A stretch of 64,000 bases of DNA from Erinaceus europaeus (lineage: Eukaryota; Chordata; Mammalia; Eulipotyphla; Erinaceidae): the NCBI RefSeq assembly GCF_950295315.1, contig NC_080168.1, positions 63,201,838-63,265,837 on the forward strand, read 5' to 3'. This document shows, piece after piece, positions 11,795-22,257 of this stretch. How positions within the stretch are numbered: the stretch's first letter is position 1; each line of letters starts with the position of its first letter. The translations under genes were made by a program, and so were the position numbers. The notes beneath the pieces were generated by a model, which did not search any database, was not told the origin of the DNA, and saw only the letters and a program-made list of their open reading frames with translations.

Positions 11795-12081
11795 TTTTAA
11801 TTAAGTTTTTATTTATTTATTTTCCTTTTTGTTGCCCTTGTTGTTTAACATTGTTGTGGTTATTAATGTCGTTGTTGTTGGATAGGACAGAAAGAAATGG
11901 AGAGAGGAGGGGAAGACAGAGAGGTGGAGAGAAAGACAGACACCTGCAGACCTGCTTCACCGCTTATGAAGCGACGTTCCTGCAGGTGGAGAGCCGGGGG
12001 CTCGAACTGGGATCCTTACGCAGGTCCTGGTGATTTGCACCACGTGCGCTTAACCTGCTGTGCCACCGCCCGACTCCCCCC
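11795..12081 (-). mobile_element. tRNA-derived SINE, CAA-rich type
   Basis: ATTTATTTATTT then TTG-rich sequence, GGATAGGACAGAAAGAAATGG body and head complement ending CCACCGCCCGACTCCCC. CTACTTTT flanks both ends as a probable target duplication. Confidence 0.92.
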
Positions 12082-12091
12082 TACTTTTTTT

Positions 12092-12236
12092 TTAAATGTA
12101 GTTTTATTTATGTTCCACCAGAGTACTGCTCAGTGTTGGCTTGTGGTAGTGCCTGGAATTGAACCTGGGGACCTAGAAGCTTTAGGCATAATAGTCATTT
12201 TGCAGAGCCATTATGCTGCCTCTCCAGCTCCAGGAT
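12092..12236 (-). mobile_element. Short SINE ('gagcagtgctctggtaaa' family)
   Basis: CCAGAGTACTGCTCAGTGTTGG, GGAATTGAACCTGGGGACC and CAGAGCCATTATGCTGCC are the complements of tail, box B and head. Confidence 0.85.
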
Positions 12237-12427
12237 AATCCCACTTGACTAACTAATTGAGGCTCTTTCCTCTCACGGTAGCCATTCTTCCTGCCAGTCT
12301 GTTTACAGTTAGGAGACCGGTCCCTCTTTTCATTGCTGACACCCAACATTCGGAACTCACTTTTCACTTCTTTCTCTGCAGGGTGTTCTGGTCAGCTGTG
12401 CAGTAGCTAGTTGTTTTTGTTTTAACT

Positions 12428-12652
12428 TTAAAAACATTTATTATCTTTATTTATTTATTTATTGGATAGAGACAGCCAGAAATTGAGAAAGAAGGAGGTG
12501 ATAGAGACGGGGAGAGAGAGAGAGAGAGACCTGCAACACTGCTTCAGCATTTGTGAAGCTTTCCCTCTGCAGATGGGGATCTGGGGCTCAAACCTGGCTC
12601 TTTGCATACTGTAACATGTGTGCTCAACCAGGTGTGCCACCACCCACCCCCT
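12428..12652 (-). mobile_element. tRNA-derived SINE, A-rich-tail type
   Basis: ATTTATTTATTTATTGGATAG start, GA-rich body, CCCTCTGCAGATGGGGATC block, head complement ending CCACCACCCACCCCC. Confidence 0.92.
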
Positions 12653-12907
12653 GCTCAGATTCTGTTTTAACCTGGCCTGCCCTCCCCTCTGGACTTGGCC
12701 TCCCCCCATGAATTTCTGTGATTTGGAAAATCATGTCTCGACATTCTCATGCCATTGTTCCCCACACAGCACCCACTTCTTTGACACACGCCTTCCTCAG
12801 GCCATCCCTGTGCCTGCCACTTCCTCAGCCATCTCTGTAGCCCAGGTCCCCAGCCTCCCTCCACTGCTCCAGGTGGGCCATTCCTGCCTCTGTGGCCCTG
12901 CCCCCTG

Positions 12908-13202
12908 GGCTTGACCCTTTTTTGCCAATGTGGTGCCAGGGAGTAAACTCAGGGTGATTTTCCTGCGGAATAATACCACCCACCACCTCCCCAAACCCAA
13001 GTTGTCACTTAGAGGTGGTGGTGGGGGCAGGAGAGCCAGACACAGAGGAGCAAGGGAGGGAGAGATAGCACAGCACAAATTCACCTTCCATGGAGTTCCC
13101 CTGGTACCACCCACAGTGTTCCCATCTGGTGCCGGGGCTTGAACCTGGGACCCTGTACACAATGAGGTGCATGTCTTACTGGCTGTGGGATCTCTTGGCC
13201 CC
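12908..13202 (-). mobile_element. SINE, 'gggagcaccatgg' family (antisense)
   Basis: A T-rich start, GAGGGAGAGATAGCACAGCAC block, GGGGCTTGAACCTGGGACC box-B complement and an end with GGATCTCTTGGCCCC. Related copies lie at 20835 and 55660. Confidence 0.65.
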
Positions 13203-13462
13203 CAGGGCATTGCTGCTCTTCATGCACACTGCCTGATTTGAGTGATAGGGTCACTGCTTCCTGGCTGTGGGCTTCTGTGTATTGGAAGCACCTAACAGTC
13301 ACCTGGCCAAGGGCTTGGTAATAATCGCATCAGAAAGTGCCTAGAAAGCTCTCAGAGGTGCATCTGTCTGTCTGTTACTGCCTCTCATACAGACACACAC
13401 AGTAAGTATTCAGCTTGTAATTATCACTGTAGCTGTCATTCATTTTAAGGGCCATGTTACAT

Positions 13463-13640
13463 CAAGGCTGGCAAGGTGACTCAGCTGGCAGGTAAGACAT
13501 CGGACTTGCATGCCTGAGTCTGCGTGTATACCAGAGTCAGTCATACCCCGACTCCTTTTTCGCCTCTTTCTCTCTTCTGTCTTGTGAGAAACTCTTGCTC
13601 TCACCTGCAATAAGTAAGATGCATCTTTAAACAAAGAACT
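13463..13640 (+). mobile_element. Short tRNA-like SINE, older family
   Basis: The head 'GGTGACTCAGCTGGCAGG..GACTTGCATGCCTGAG' resembles the older SINE type also seen near 29975. It is diverged. Confidence 0.5.
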
Positions 13641-13792
13641 ACATACTGACAAAAATGGGAGAATAGGTTTTACTATATTAAAAAAAAAGTCTACATAAAG
13701 CTAAGTCAGTGAGAGAACCCCCTGCCACAGAGGCCAGTGGCACAGGTGCAGGACTTGCTGGCTGACGTGCTGTGTCTGTGCTCTCATTGTAG

Positions 13793-13879
13793 GTCTGCCT
13801 CGTGGCCTACCTGGGCTTGTTTATGCTCTGTGTCTCCTACCAAGTTGACGAACGGACATGCATCCAGTTCACTATGAAG
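13793..13879 (+). CDS. SSPN: Sarcospan, exon 2 (internal coding exon)
   Basis: Sarcospan is a small four-pass membrane protein of the sarcoglycan-sarcospan part of the dystrophin-glycoprotein complex in muscle sarcolemma. The exon is preceded by a pyrimidine-containing tract and AG at 13791-13792 and followed by the donor GTACGT at 13880. It carries exactly 29 codons in phase 0 (VCLVAYLGLFMLCVSY then QVDERTCIQF and TMK). The first 16 residues form the end of transmembrane segment 2. The frame continues without break into the exon at 21336, and both pieces match mammalian SSPN as I know it. The first exon, encoding roughly 93 residues if length equals the 243-residue human protein, must lie upstream of the window. 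Confidence 0.94.
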
Positions 13880-14070
13880 GTACGTTGTTTTTCCTCCTCC
13901 CTCATGGCCTGCTAGAAGGAAGCACAAGTCCAACTTATGCTACACACACACGATTTTTAAGGACCTATGCATGCATCTGGCTTGTATAGAAATTGCATTT
14001 TTAGACAGGTCAAAAATTGTCCTAGGAGGGCATTCATCCAGACCCCAAAGGCAATACAGATCCCCCCCAT

Positions 14071-14138
14071 CTTCCTTCCTTCCTTTCTTTTTTCTTTCTT
14101 TCTTTTTTTCTTTTTCTTTTTCTTTTTTTTTTTTTTTA
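14071..14138. repeat. CT-rich (TTTC/TTCC)n tract
   Basis: A polypyrimidine run with TTCC and TTTC units ending in a long T run. It may be the tail complement of a lost retroelement. Confidence 0.9.
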
Positions 14139-14916
14139 CTTAAGGCTTCATTCCCATGAACTGGTTGGCAAGGAGAGCATAAAGTCTGTTCTCCAATGCC
14201 CTTAAAAGGAATATTTGAAGGCTCATTAGTTCACCCAAACATGTGGTCAGAGCAGAGGTGCCCACTTCCATATCTTGGGGGGTTATTTAGAATATTTTAG
14301 TGGTGAAGCAGTCTGAGTCGGTTTCCTCTTGTAGGTGGGATCACTGAGACAGAAAAGGTACACAGGGTACATCTGGGTCACCTGTGTCCAGTCTAAGGGC
14401 AGGGGAGGGTGGTGGATGGGATGTGCCTGGCTTAGATAGGGTGTGTCTGCCATGCACCGTGTCTGTCAGGCTGGCCAGCACAGGTGGTGGGGGCCACTCA
14501 GGCTACTCAGCTTAGTCTTGTCACTGCATAACAGAATCTGTTCAAAAGGGGGGAGTACCCTCGCCCCCCCGCCACCCCCACCCCCCGCCAGCATTTAGAG
14601 AGGTGAACGCCAAGCTCAGCAATCTGAGCTGGTTGAAAGCAAATGCTCACATTCTCTATCAACTGTTGTAACAGAGAACAAAAAGCCTTCTGTAATGTCA
14701 GAAGGGTGGAGGGCATCTCTGCGCCTGTTGTTTACTTTTCTTTCACAGGATTCACATCAAAAGCACCTACTCTTTGGTTCACTGAAGCAAGGCAGCAATA
14801 TGATTTAAACATTATGAAGATGAGAAATATAAGACGCTAGTGGCTCACAAAGCTAGGTGCCTTGCTGATAGACACATATGTGTTTCAGTTGTGTGAAAAA
14901 GTAATCAGTAGGATAA
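14139..14916. other. Unique intronic sequence, no gene seen
   Basis: No repeat recognised; includes a C-rich patch at 14561-14589. Confidence 0.45.
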
Positions 14917-14932
14917 AAGTGTTCACATGTAG

Positions 14933-15256
14933 GGGACCGGGTGGTAGCACAGTGGGTTAAGCACACATGGCACAAAGCATAAGGACTGGCATAAGGATAG
15001 TGGTTCTAGCCCCTGGGTCCCTGCCTACAGGTGGGTCGCTTCACAAGCGGTGAAGCAGGTCTGCAGGTGTCTTTCTTTCTCTCCCCCCTCTGTCTTCCCA
15101 TCCTCTTTCAATTTCTCTCTGTTCTATCCAACAACAATGGCAACAATAACAACAACAGCAAAGGCAACAAAATGGGGAAAAAGGCCTCCAGGAGCAGTGG
15201 ATTCATAGTGCAGACACCATGCCCCAGCAATAACCCTATAGGCAAAAAAAAAAAAA
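14933..15256 (+). mobile_element. tRNA-derived SINE, CAA-rich type with 3' module and TSD
   Basis: Head ACCGGGTGGTAGCACAGTGGG, CAA-rich tract, 3' module starting GGCCTCCAGGAGCAGTGG and an A tail. AAAGTGTTCACATGT on the left (about 14917-14931) and AAAGTGTTTACATGT on the right (about 15254-15268) are the target-site duplication with one mismatch. Confidence 0.94.
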
Positions 15257-15314
15257 AGTGTTTACATGTTACAGACCAGCAAAACACTGAATATGCAAAA
15301 TGTATAGTGTAATT

Positions 15315-15434
15315 ATTTTTTTTTTAATTTCTCTATTGGGGAATTAATGTTTTACAATTGACAGTAAATATAATAGTTTGTACATGCATACCATTTTTGT
15401 TTTCCATATAACAATACAACCCCCACTAGGTCTT
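15315..15434 (-). mobile_element. Truncated L1 3' end with exact TSD
   Basis: A T-rich start then 'GGGGAATTAATGTTTTACA' and 'CAATACAACCCCCACTAGGTC', the antisense of a hedgehog L1 3' end. The 14-mer TGTATAGTGTAATT flanks it exactly at 15301-15314 and 15435-15448. Confidence 0.88.
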
Positions 15435-15465
15435 TGTATAGTGTAATTCTTATATATGTATATGT

Positions 15466-15621
15466 AATTCATTTATTTAGTGAGATACACACAAAGAGAG
15501 AAAGAGGGAGACCAGAGCTCTGTCATCTCTTGCTAATGGTTGTGCTGGGAATTGAGCCTGGGACCTCAGAGCCTCAGGCATGAGACTCCTTTGCAGAGCC
15601 ACTATATTGTCTTCTCAGCCT
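15466..15621 (-). mobile_element. Short SINE ('gagcagtgctctggtaaa' family)
   Basis: GGGAATTGAGCCTGGGACCTC (box-B complement) and GCAGAGCCACTATATTGTC (head complement), preceded by a GA-rich stretch. Confidence 0.8.
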
Positions 15622-15907
15622 GGAAAAACATCTTTTTAGTGCATAGCAAGTGTGACATTCTCAGTTCATTTTCTAGTTTTTTTTTTCTTCCCCTTTTTTA
15701 ATCTGGAAATGTTCTTCAGTGGTTAGACATAGCTTTTCTGATTAAAAATCCTTAGCAAATGACATTTTTAAAAGTTGACAGAGTTGTGATTTTGGTAGAT
15801 ATGCCTGCCTACATTGGGAAAGTTTACTCTTCTTGTATTATGTTAGAGTGTCCCTTGAAAAAAGGCCGTAGAGGGCTGACACCAGCATTTGATTTTTAAA
15901 ATGGCCA

Positions 15908-15919
15908 GACACACGCGCG

Positions 15920-15974
<55 letters not shown>

Positions 15975-16113
15975 GGGAGGGCAGGGACAGAGACACAGCA
16001 CACCAGAGCACTGCTCAGGTTGACTTATGATGGTGCTGGGGATAGAACCTGGGCCTTCAGAGACTCAAGCATGAAAGTCTTTTGCAGAACCATTATGCTG
16101 TCTCCTCAGCCTT
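15908..16113 (-). mobile_element. Short SINE with (CG/CA)n expansion
   Basis: A (CG)n then (CA)n tract (15911-15972) abuts CAGAGCACTGCTCAGG, GGGATAGAACCTGGGCC and GCAGAACCATTATGCTGTC of an antisense short SINE. The alternating CGCGCG/CACACA run is a classic Z-DNA-prone sequence. Confidence 0.82.
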
Positions 16114-16924
16114 GCAGTAAATGGCCAGTGAGGCCTCAGGGACTCAGGATTTGCCAGGTAGATACTGTCCTAAGTCAGGTTCACCAGTGGGTGTGAAATG
16201 CCCTTGCCCCTAAATGATTCCAGGATTCAGCTGAAGCCAAAGCAACAGCACCCCCACACACACACCCCTCCCCCCACAGCTGCCTCAGCTTCTTCACCTA
16301 CAGGAGGAGCACAGCACAGCACAGCACAGGAGGAGCCCCAGGCAAGGTGCCCTGCTATCAGCCAGGCTGAGTTCCCCTGCCAGGAAGCTCTCATGAGCTC
16401 CTCTCCTTTCTTCCCCTGCTCCCCAGCCCCACCCCCAGGAACATCTGTGACAGGTAACAGAGGCCCTTTTCTCCTCTGGGAAGACCTTTTCCAGGTCTGC
16501 TGCACTTTGTTCCTGAGGTCAGAGGGAGCTGAAGTCCCTCTCCATGCTCCCTGTGCCTCCTGCCATTCTGTGGAGGGCTGGCCTGCATCTTCATGGGGGG
16601 CTGCCGCCTAGCGTGTCTGCACATGTACCCGTAGATTCACACCCTGTCTGAGCATTTCCTATGCATAGGGAGTGCTCACAGAGCCAGTGTGGGCAGCTGG
16701 TGTGGATGGTGTGTTGTTAGGTGTGTGCAGGAACACACGTGCGCATAGCTGAAGGAAGAGACCGACAGAGGTAGGGGGGACAATGGGTGCCCAAGGATAG
16801 GTGGCACCCCAAAAATGCAGGTGTCTGCAACTTTGCTGCTTTTGGCAAAGGTCTTCCCCTGCTGCTCTCCTCCAGACTGCCCCAGGTTCAGGGGCACCTG
16901 TGCATGGGAACTTGTGTGTACAAA
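16114..16924. other. Unique intronic sequence, no gene supported
   Basis: A small direct run of CACAG units occurs at 16310-16329. The open frame 16198-16611 has no domain and no splice context. Confidence 0.45.
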
Positions 16925-17395
16925 TAGGCAAACAGAACACACAATAAATATACTCACATACAGAGACACTCAAGTAACACATGTAAATGTGCACAGCACA
17001 TGTGTCTCACATGATGTTCACCACACATGCATACAGGGAAGCATATGTGTGCATATACATGGCACACCATATAGCCTTACCTGTGCACATACTCAAAATA
17101 CACAGCGACCCATGTACATACATACACACCTGCCAGACATGTACACACCCACCCACAATTGTGCACATGCCTACACACATGTGTGCACACAATAGATGCG
17201 CACACACACAAGAGCATATGGTTCATGTTGCATACAGTGTGTACACACACATGAGCATATGCATGCATCCATGTGCAAACATGCATCTCCATGTGTGTAT
17301 CATGCACATGTGAACACATGTGCACTGCTACCTGCAAATGCCACACATGCACAGATCACAAAACACACATGCTTCCCATGTGCGCTCCCAGGGGG
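16925..17395. repeat. Degenerate CA/TG-rich region (about 470 bp)
   Basis: Variants of ACACATGTGCAC, CATGTGTG and CACACATG recur throughout, giving alternating purine-pyrimidine text in which ACACATG and its complement both occur. It looks like a decayed dinucleotide/minisatellite array. Confidence 0.75.
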
Positions 17396-18005
17396 TGATT
17401 CAGGGTGCACAGGTAGGAGGCCCAGCCTCAGTGCCTGTTGCAGAGGGGCACTGCCACCTGGGAGAGTAATTAGACCTGAGGACCCGCCCTCCTGCCCCAT
17501 AGTCACCTGATCACCCAGCCCTGAAACTCCAGTTAGGGGCAGGCCTGTGGATTGAGCACTGTGACTGCAGAAAACAGCTGCAGGCCATGGTATCAAGACT
17601 CACTGAGAGTTTATTCCTGCCTGTGGGCAGAAGGTGATGATGCCCTTTGACTTGCAGTGTGTTGCCTGTCAGAGGATTTGATACCCTGAATTCAGTGCTA
17701 GCACACTGTAGATACAGCCTGCAGACCCAGGGTGGGTGGGGAGTCTCGTGTCCAGGTCCCTCGCCCATGCTGCCCTATCATATCTGAGGGGCATCAAGAG
17801 GAGGCTGCTGTTCAGAGGAGCCAAGGGCACAGCTTGAGTGGGAGGACAGTGTCAGGGACTCGATCTCCTGAGGCTAGGAGCCGGCGGTGCTTTTCGTCGC
17901 AGGGAACTGTTGAAGGATTGCAGGAATACCCACGTCACCCTCCTCTGTCCTTGGCAGGGAGGCAGGCCCTGTGTAGAGGTCTGCTCTTTTGTGCCTTAGG
18001 CAAGC
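17396..18005. other. Unique intronic sequence, no gene seen
   Basis: Moderately GC-rich; no repeat or exon recognised. Confidence 0.4.
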
Positions 18006-18219
18006 CAGGAGTGGGGAACCTTTTTCCTGCCAAGGGCCATTAGGATATTTATGACATCATTTGTGGGCCATACAAAATGATCCCCTGAAAAATTAGTAGT
18101 CAATGTTGCTATATAAAAAAAAAGTAAAACAACCCTCTGGCCGCCTTTGAAGGGCTGAACTGAATGATCCTGTGGGCCATATATTACCTACAAGCTAGAC
18201 ACAACTCCCCCTCCCCCAT
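18006..18219. mobile_element. hAT-like non-autonomous DNA transposon remnant
   Basis: It starts CAGGAGTGGGGAACCTTTTT, continues with CCAAGGGCCAT and 'GTGGGCCATACAAAATGATC', and ends with 'AATGATCCTGTGGGCCATAT' followed by a CCCCCTCCCCCAT-like terminus. The order matches a mammalian hAT-type element with CAGGGGTGGGGAAC termini that I recognise from memory. Termini are degraded and I could not verify the 8-bp target duplication. Confidence 0.5.
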
Positions 18220-18230
18220 CCATTACGAAA

Positions 18231-18282
18231 GGTGCTGCCTAGGTCTGGTCTTCATTTCCAGCTTACAGATGAAGACATGGAG

Positions 18283-18342
<60 letters not shown>

Positions 18343-18392
18343 TGCTGCCTAGGTCTGGTCTTCACTTCCAGCTTACAGATGAAGACATGGAG

Positions 18393-18441
<49 letters not shown>
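18231..18441. repeat. 110-bp duplication ending in (TG)n, two copies
   Basis: TGCTGCCTAGGTCTGGTCTTC recurs at 18233 and 18343. Each copy runs on to CAGATGAAGACATGGAG and then into a (TG)n tract (18284-18341 and 18395-18441). The copies differ by a C/T change in the unique part and by AGGT versus AGAGGT at the tract edge. Confidence 0.95.
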
Positions 18442-18444
<3 letters not shown>

Positions 18445-18580
18445 CCAATTCTCCCCAGGCACCTGGGAAGTGAGGAGGGCACCAGGGTACCACTCCAGCA
18501 CATGTGCTGCCAGAGATCCCACTCAGAGCCTTCTGCCTGCAAGCCCTGTGCTCTGCCACTGAACTACCTCCCAGATATCC
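18442..18580 (-). mobile_element. SINE fragment, 'gggagcaccatgg'-like family
   Basis: Text such as CCAGAGATCCCACTCAGAGCC followed by 'CTCTGCCACTGAACTACCTCCC' looks like an antisense short tRNA-like head. It is diverged. Confidence 0.45.
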
Positions 18581-19555
18581 GATTGCATTTCACTGAGGGA
18601 CCTTTCATTTAAGTGCTGTGTGTAGCAGCTGTGCACTCCCAGTACCCACCAGCAGTCTCCATCTATCCTTCGCCACAACTGCCTGCCCCCTACCAGCCTC
18701 CTCATCCCCCTAGCACCCCCCCCACACACACTCACCTTGAAGTGCCTAGCACAGTTTAGTTTGTGGCATCAACACCTTGAAATCAGTCAGCAAACTTAAA
18801 TACTCAAGAACAATCCAGGTATTTTCAAATATACCCCCCCCACTCACATAATGGTACTTGTCATCCAAAGGACTGCAATTTTTGCAGGAAATACTGGCGA
18901 CAGAACCAAACCAATCGATTCACAGATTCACTGCTTCCTTTCAAAACTGTGTAGCAGCCTCACTCTGCATGTATCTTGCTCCCTTCCTCCAGAGGAGACT
19001 ACATATGTTGAATAGAGGGTATCCCTGTTACACCTGCATTCTAGATAGTGTTCTGGAGAAATGTTTCACAGATGGAGAAATTTAGGCTCTATTTTTGATA
19101 ATCCTTCAAATGACTCGGAAAGGGATAATAGACTAAGACTCCTGACAAGAAAAGATCCAAAGAACCCACACATTCCTTGACTGTCCAGATAAATTAAGAC
19201 AAAATGACTTCAGTGAGGTTCACTTTCCTCTTGTGACTAGAGGCACAGAGTCAAGCTTTCTTCTTTTTGGTCAAACCTGTTATTTGCTCAGGTCTGACTT
19301 ACAGAGAGAGAGTGAGAGGAGAAATAAAATGTTAGACATTCTCTGTGTCAGGCCTGGATGTTTGGAACCTCATTCTAAGGTACCCTGTGCACATATCTTA
19401 TACTCGAGTATGCTTCCTGTAAGTCTTGCAAGGAACTGTGCTAAGTACACTCCCCCAAAGCTGGGGACTCTGGTCCTTTCTTTGACCCTCAGCAGGTAGG
19501 GTCATTAGGACAGATGTCTATAGGAGGTGAGCTGGTAACGAGAACATTTCTCTGG
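18581..19555. other. Unique intronic sequence, no gene seen
   Basis: No recognised repeat or exon. Confidence 0.45.
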
Positions 19556-19693
19556 GTGGGGGAGATAGCATGATGGTTTTGCAAACAGGCTTTCCTGCCT
19601 GAGGTCCCTACGTCCCAGGTTCAATCCCCCACACCACTGTAAGCCAGAGCTGAGCAGTGCTCTGCTAAAAAAAACCAAACACACACACACATT
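19556..19693 (+). mobile_element. Short SINE ('gagcagtgctctggtaaa' family), intact
   Basis: GGGGGAGATAGCATGATGGTT head, CCCAGGTTCAATCCCC box B, GAGCTGAGCAGTGCTCTGC, then A and CA tail. It is the best example of this family in the window. The AGAGCACTGCTC-type core is a near palindrome. Confidence 0.88.
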
Positions 19694-19768
19694 TCCTCAT
19701 CTGTGAAGCAGCTTGTAGCAGGTTCATGTCCACAAGTCCTAATAAGTCTTGATGGAAATATTTCAAGC

Positions 19769-19905
19769 TGGTTGGTAAGATAGCTCAATGGTAGAGCACA
19801 GAACTTGGCCTGCCTGACATCCCAGGTTCAGTCCCCAGCACCTCATATGCCAGACCTGAGCAGTGCTCTGGTTTCTCTCTTCCTCCCTCCCTTCCTCCCT
19901 CATAG
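19769..19905 (+). mobile_element. Short tRNA-like SINE
   Basis: A 'GGTAAGATAGCTCAATGGTAGAGCAC' head and CCCAGGTTCAGTCCCC box B, ending in GAGCAGTGCTCTGG and a CT-rich tract. The head resembles a real tRNA 5' half. Confidence 0.75.
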
Positions 19906-20482
19906 ACATCGGTGTAGGAAAACATTTTAGCTGTCAGCTCAATGTCTGAATTGTTCAGAGCTCCTGCAGGCCTTTAACAGCAGAGTTACAACTGTAAGCC
20001 AACTGTTCACTGCCCAGGCCCATGGTGCTCAGGGCCTGGAGCTGAGGGGCCCTGAGTTTTCTTCTCAAGCATAGGGTCATGGTTGGATTGGGGCGGGAAT
20101 GGGGGGAGAGCAGACTTGCCTGCAAGGAAGGTGACATCATGCCCCTCTCCTCTGTAGCTATAATTTCTTTTGTTTCCAGCTTCCACTTATGCAGATATGG
20201 GCTTTCCTAGACTGGCTATAGTCAGTCAAGACACTAGCTGAAGTTGCAAGCTGAGCTGCCATGGCCAGCACAAGCCAGCCCAGAGCCCACATTGCAGAAG
20301 CTTGTTCTACACTCCCTAGTCTGGTTTCAGTCTTCCATAAGCACTTTTCTTTCTCTCTTTCTCTTTCTTTCTCTCTCTCTTTTGCAGAGCCAGGTCCTCA
20401 TGTGCAACTCCACTTGGTCCCAGTCTGACATTTTCATTCTATTTAATTTTTTTAACTTCAGGTACAGTTAGAAGAAGAGAGA

Positions 20483-20833
20483 AGGGGATTTGGGCGGTGG
20501 CGCAGTGGGTTAAGCGCATGTGGCGCAAAGTGCAAGTACTGGCATAAGGATCCCAGTTTGAGCCCCCGGCTCCCCACCTGCAGGGGAGTCGCTTCACAAG
20601 TGGTGAAGCAGGTCTGCAGGTGTCTAACTTTCTCTCCCCCTCTCTGTCTTCCCCTCCTCTCTCTATTTCTCTCTGTCTTATCCAACAATGAACAACATCA
20701 ACAATGGCAATAATAACCATAACGAGGCTACAACAACAAGGACAATAAAAGGGGGAAAAAACGGCCTCCAGGAGCGGTGGTGGATTCATGGTGCAGGCAC
20801 CGAGCCCAGCAATAACCCTGGAGGAAACAAAAA
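20483..20833 (+). mobile_element. tRNA-derived SINE, CAA-rich type with 3' module and TSD
   Basis: Head GGGATTTGGGCGGTGGCGCAG, CAACAATGAACAACATCAAC tract, 3' module from GGCCTCCAGGAGCGG to CCCTGGAGG. AGAAGAGAGA flanks at 20473-20482 and 20834-20843. Confidence 0.94.
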
Positions 20834-20834
20834 A

Positions 20835-21018
20835 GAAGAGAGAGGGAGAGAGAGAGAGACAGAGAAAAGAAAGGAGAGACATCATAGCACCACTCCACTA
20901 TCTGTGGGGCTTCCCGCCCTCCCCAGGGTACTGTCTGTGATGCTCCCAGGTGGAACCTGGATTCTCCCTCAGGCACAGCAAAGTTTGTGCTCTCCTGGGT
21001 GATGTATCTCCCAGTCCT
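20835..21018 (-). mobile_element. SINE, 'gggagcaccatgg' family (antisense)
   Basis: GA-rich run, 'ACATCATAGCACCACTCCAC', GATGCTCCCAGGTGGAACC and an end near CTGGGTGATGTATCTCCCAG. The adjacent CAA-type SINE seems to have inserted at or in its GA-rich edge. Confidence 0.65.
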
Positions 21019-21335
21019 CACCAGCAGTCCTCCAGGCCCCAGTAAGCACAGCCTGCTTTGTGCTGCTGTTTAGCCCACCAGGCTTCTTGATATCTGTCTC
21101 CATGCGCTGGTGTGGCTGGCCCCATTCTCTGGGAACACCCAGCTCATGGCAGATGCAGACTGGACAAAGGTCACATTGGGGGTGGGATCTTCTTTGGAGA
21201 AACAGCCATGCCTGCAGCCAGTCGGGGAGCATCCAGGAAGAGGAGAAAGCCTACAGTGTGCATTCTGGGGGCTGCCCTCGCCCCCTCCTCGACCCCCAGT
21301 ACGCTAGCTGACCTGATGGTCTCCCCCCCATCCAG

Positions 21336-21701
21336 CTGCTGTATTTCCTGCTGAGTGCCCTGGGGCTGACGGTGTGTGTGTTGGCCGCTGCCTTTGTGGC
21401 CCATCACTATGCCCAGCTGGTGCAGCTGACCTGCGGCCCTGGGCCCCTGGGGGACGCCTGCCACTGCACCATGCCCTCTGCCGAGCCTCTGCGCCGGACC
21501 TTCGTGTACCGTGACGTGGCTGACTGCTCCAGCGTCACCGGCACCCTGGCTGCCTTCCTGCTCACACAGCTGGTGCTCAACCTGGTGTGCAGCCTGGTGT
21601 GCCTGCTGGCCTGCTTCCTCATGTGGAAACACCGCTACCAGGTCTTCTACGTGGGCACCAGGACCTGCGCCCTCACAGCCCCTGGGGGCCAGAAGGTCTG
21701 A
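21336..21701 (+). CDS. SSPN: Sarcospan, exon 3 (last coding exon) to stop TGA
   Basis: It encodes the C-terminal 121 residues in phase with exon 2. Residues 1-24 (LLYFLLSALGLTVCVLAAAF onward) form transmembrane segment 3. Residues 25-70 form the large extracellular loop with Cys 33, 42, 44 and 64 of this piece. Residues 71-97 (LAAFLLTQLVLNLVCSLVCL onward) form transmembrane segment 4. The tail is cytoplasmic, containing WKHRYQVFYVGTRTCALTA. The acceptor AG is at 21334-21335 and the stop at 21699-21701. The loop region between Cys 33 and the FVYRD block is the least familiar part and seems rewritten toward Gly/Pro. I know of no enzymatic activity for sarcospan; its role is stabilising the sarcoglycan complex and laminin binding at the sarcolemma. 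The call as SSPN is very secure. Confidence 0.96.
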   Translation: MLYFLLSALGLTVCVLAAAFVAHHYAQLVQLTCGPGPLGDACHCTMPSAEPLRRTFVYRDVADCSSVTGTLAAFLLTQLVLNLVCSLVCLLACFLMWKHRYQVFYVGTRTCALTAPGGQKV

Positions 21702-22214
21702 CATGTCCCGCTACCCACCCCCCAGGTGGGAGGATAGTAGGGGCAGACAGCCATGAATGGGGGGGGAGAGGTGGGGACCTCTTGTCACAGCCACTCACAC
21801 TCTTTGTTCTAAATGAATGTTTAAAAAAAAAAAAGAAAGGTGCGTTTCTTCAAGTTTCTATATACAATTTTTAAAACCCTCCCAAGTGGCCAAAGTAAAG
21901 ATCACATATTGACTTGGGGGTGTATGGAAAGAACCCGGAGAAGGGGAGGACAGGCCTGGGGCTGGTTGGACTCCTCAGCATCCCATTACTCCTGGGGTCT
22001 GCTCTGCTGCCTGGTGACTCACTTGCTAGACCCATGGAGTCTTCCCCCACCTCTTTCTGGAGTCCTTCCTCTCCTCTGCCTTTGATTTCCCCTCTTGAGA
22101 TGACCCCTTCCCCACCGGGCCAGAGCAGCTTGGAGAAGCAGGAAAACAGGGAAAGGGCTTTGCCAGAGGCAGCACAGTTACAGGCACCTGGGCTTCTGGG
22201 GTGCCACCCACTCT

Positions 22215-22257
22215 CACACAGACACACACATACACACACACCTGTTCTTCTGGGGTG

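Larger units (their letters stand above)
13880..21335 (+). other. SSPN: SSPN intron 2 (7456 bp)
   Basis: Bounded by the donor GTACGT (13880) and an acceptor CCCCCCATCCAG ending at 21335. It splits the gene in phase 0 between the codons for Lys (AAG) and Leu (CTG). It is filled with SINEs, an L1 end, a hAT-like fragment and CA/TG repeats. Confidence 0.9.
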
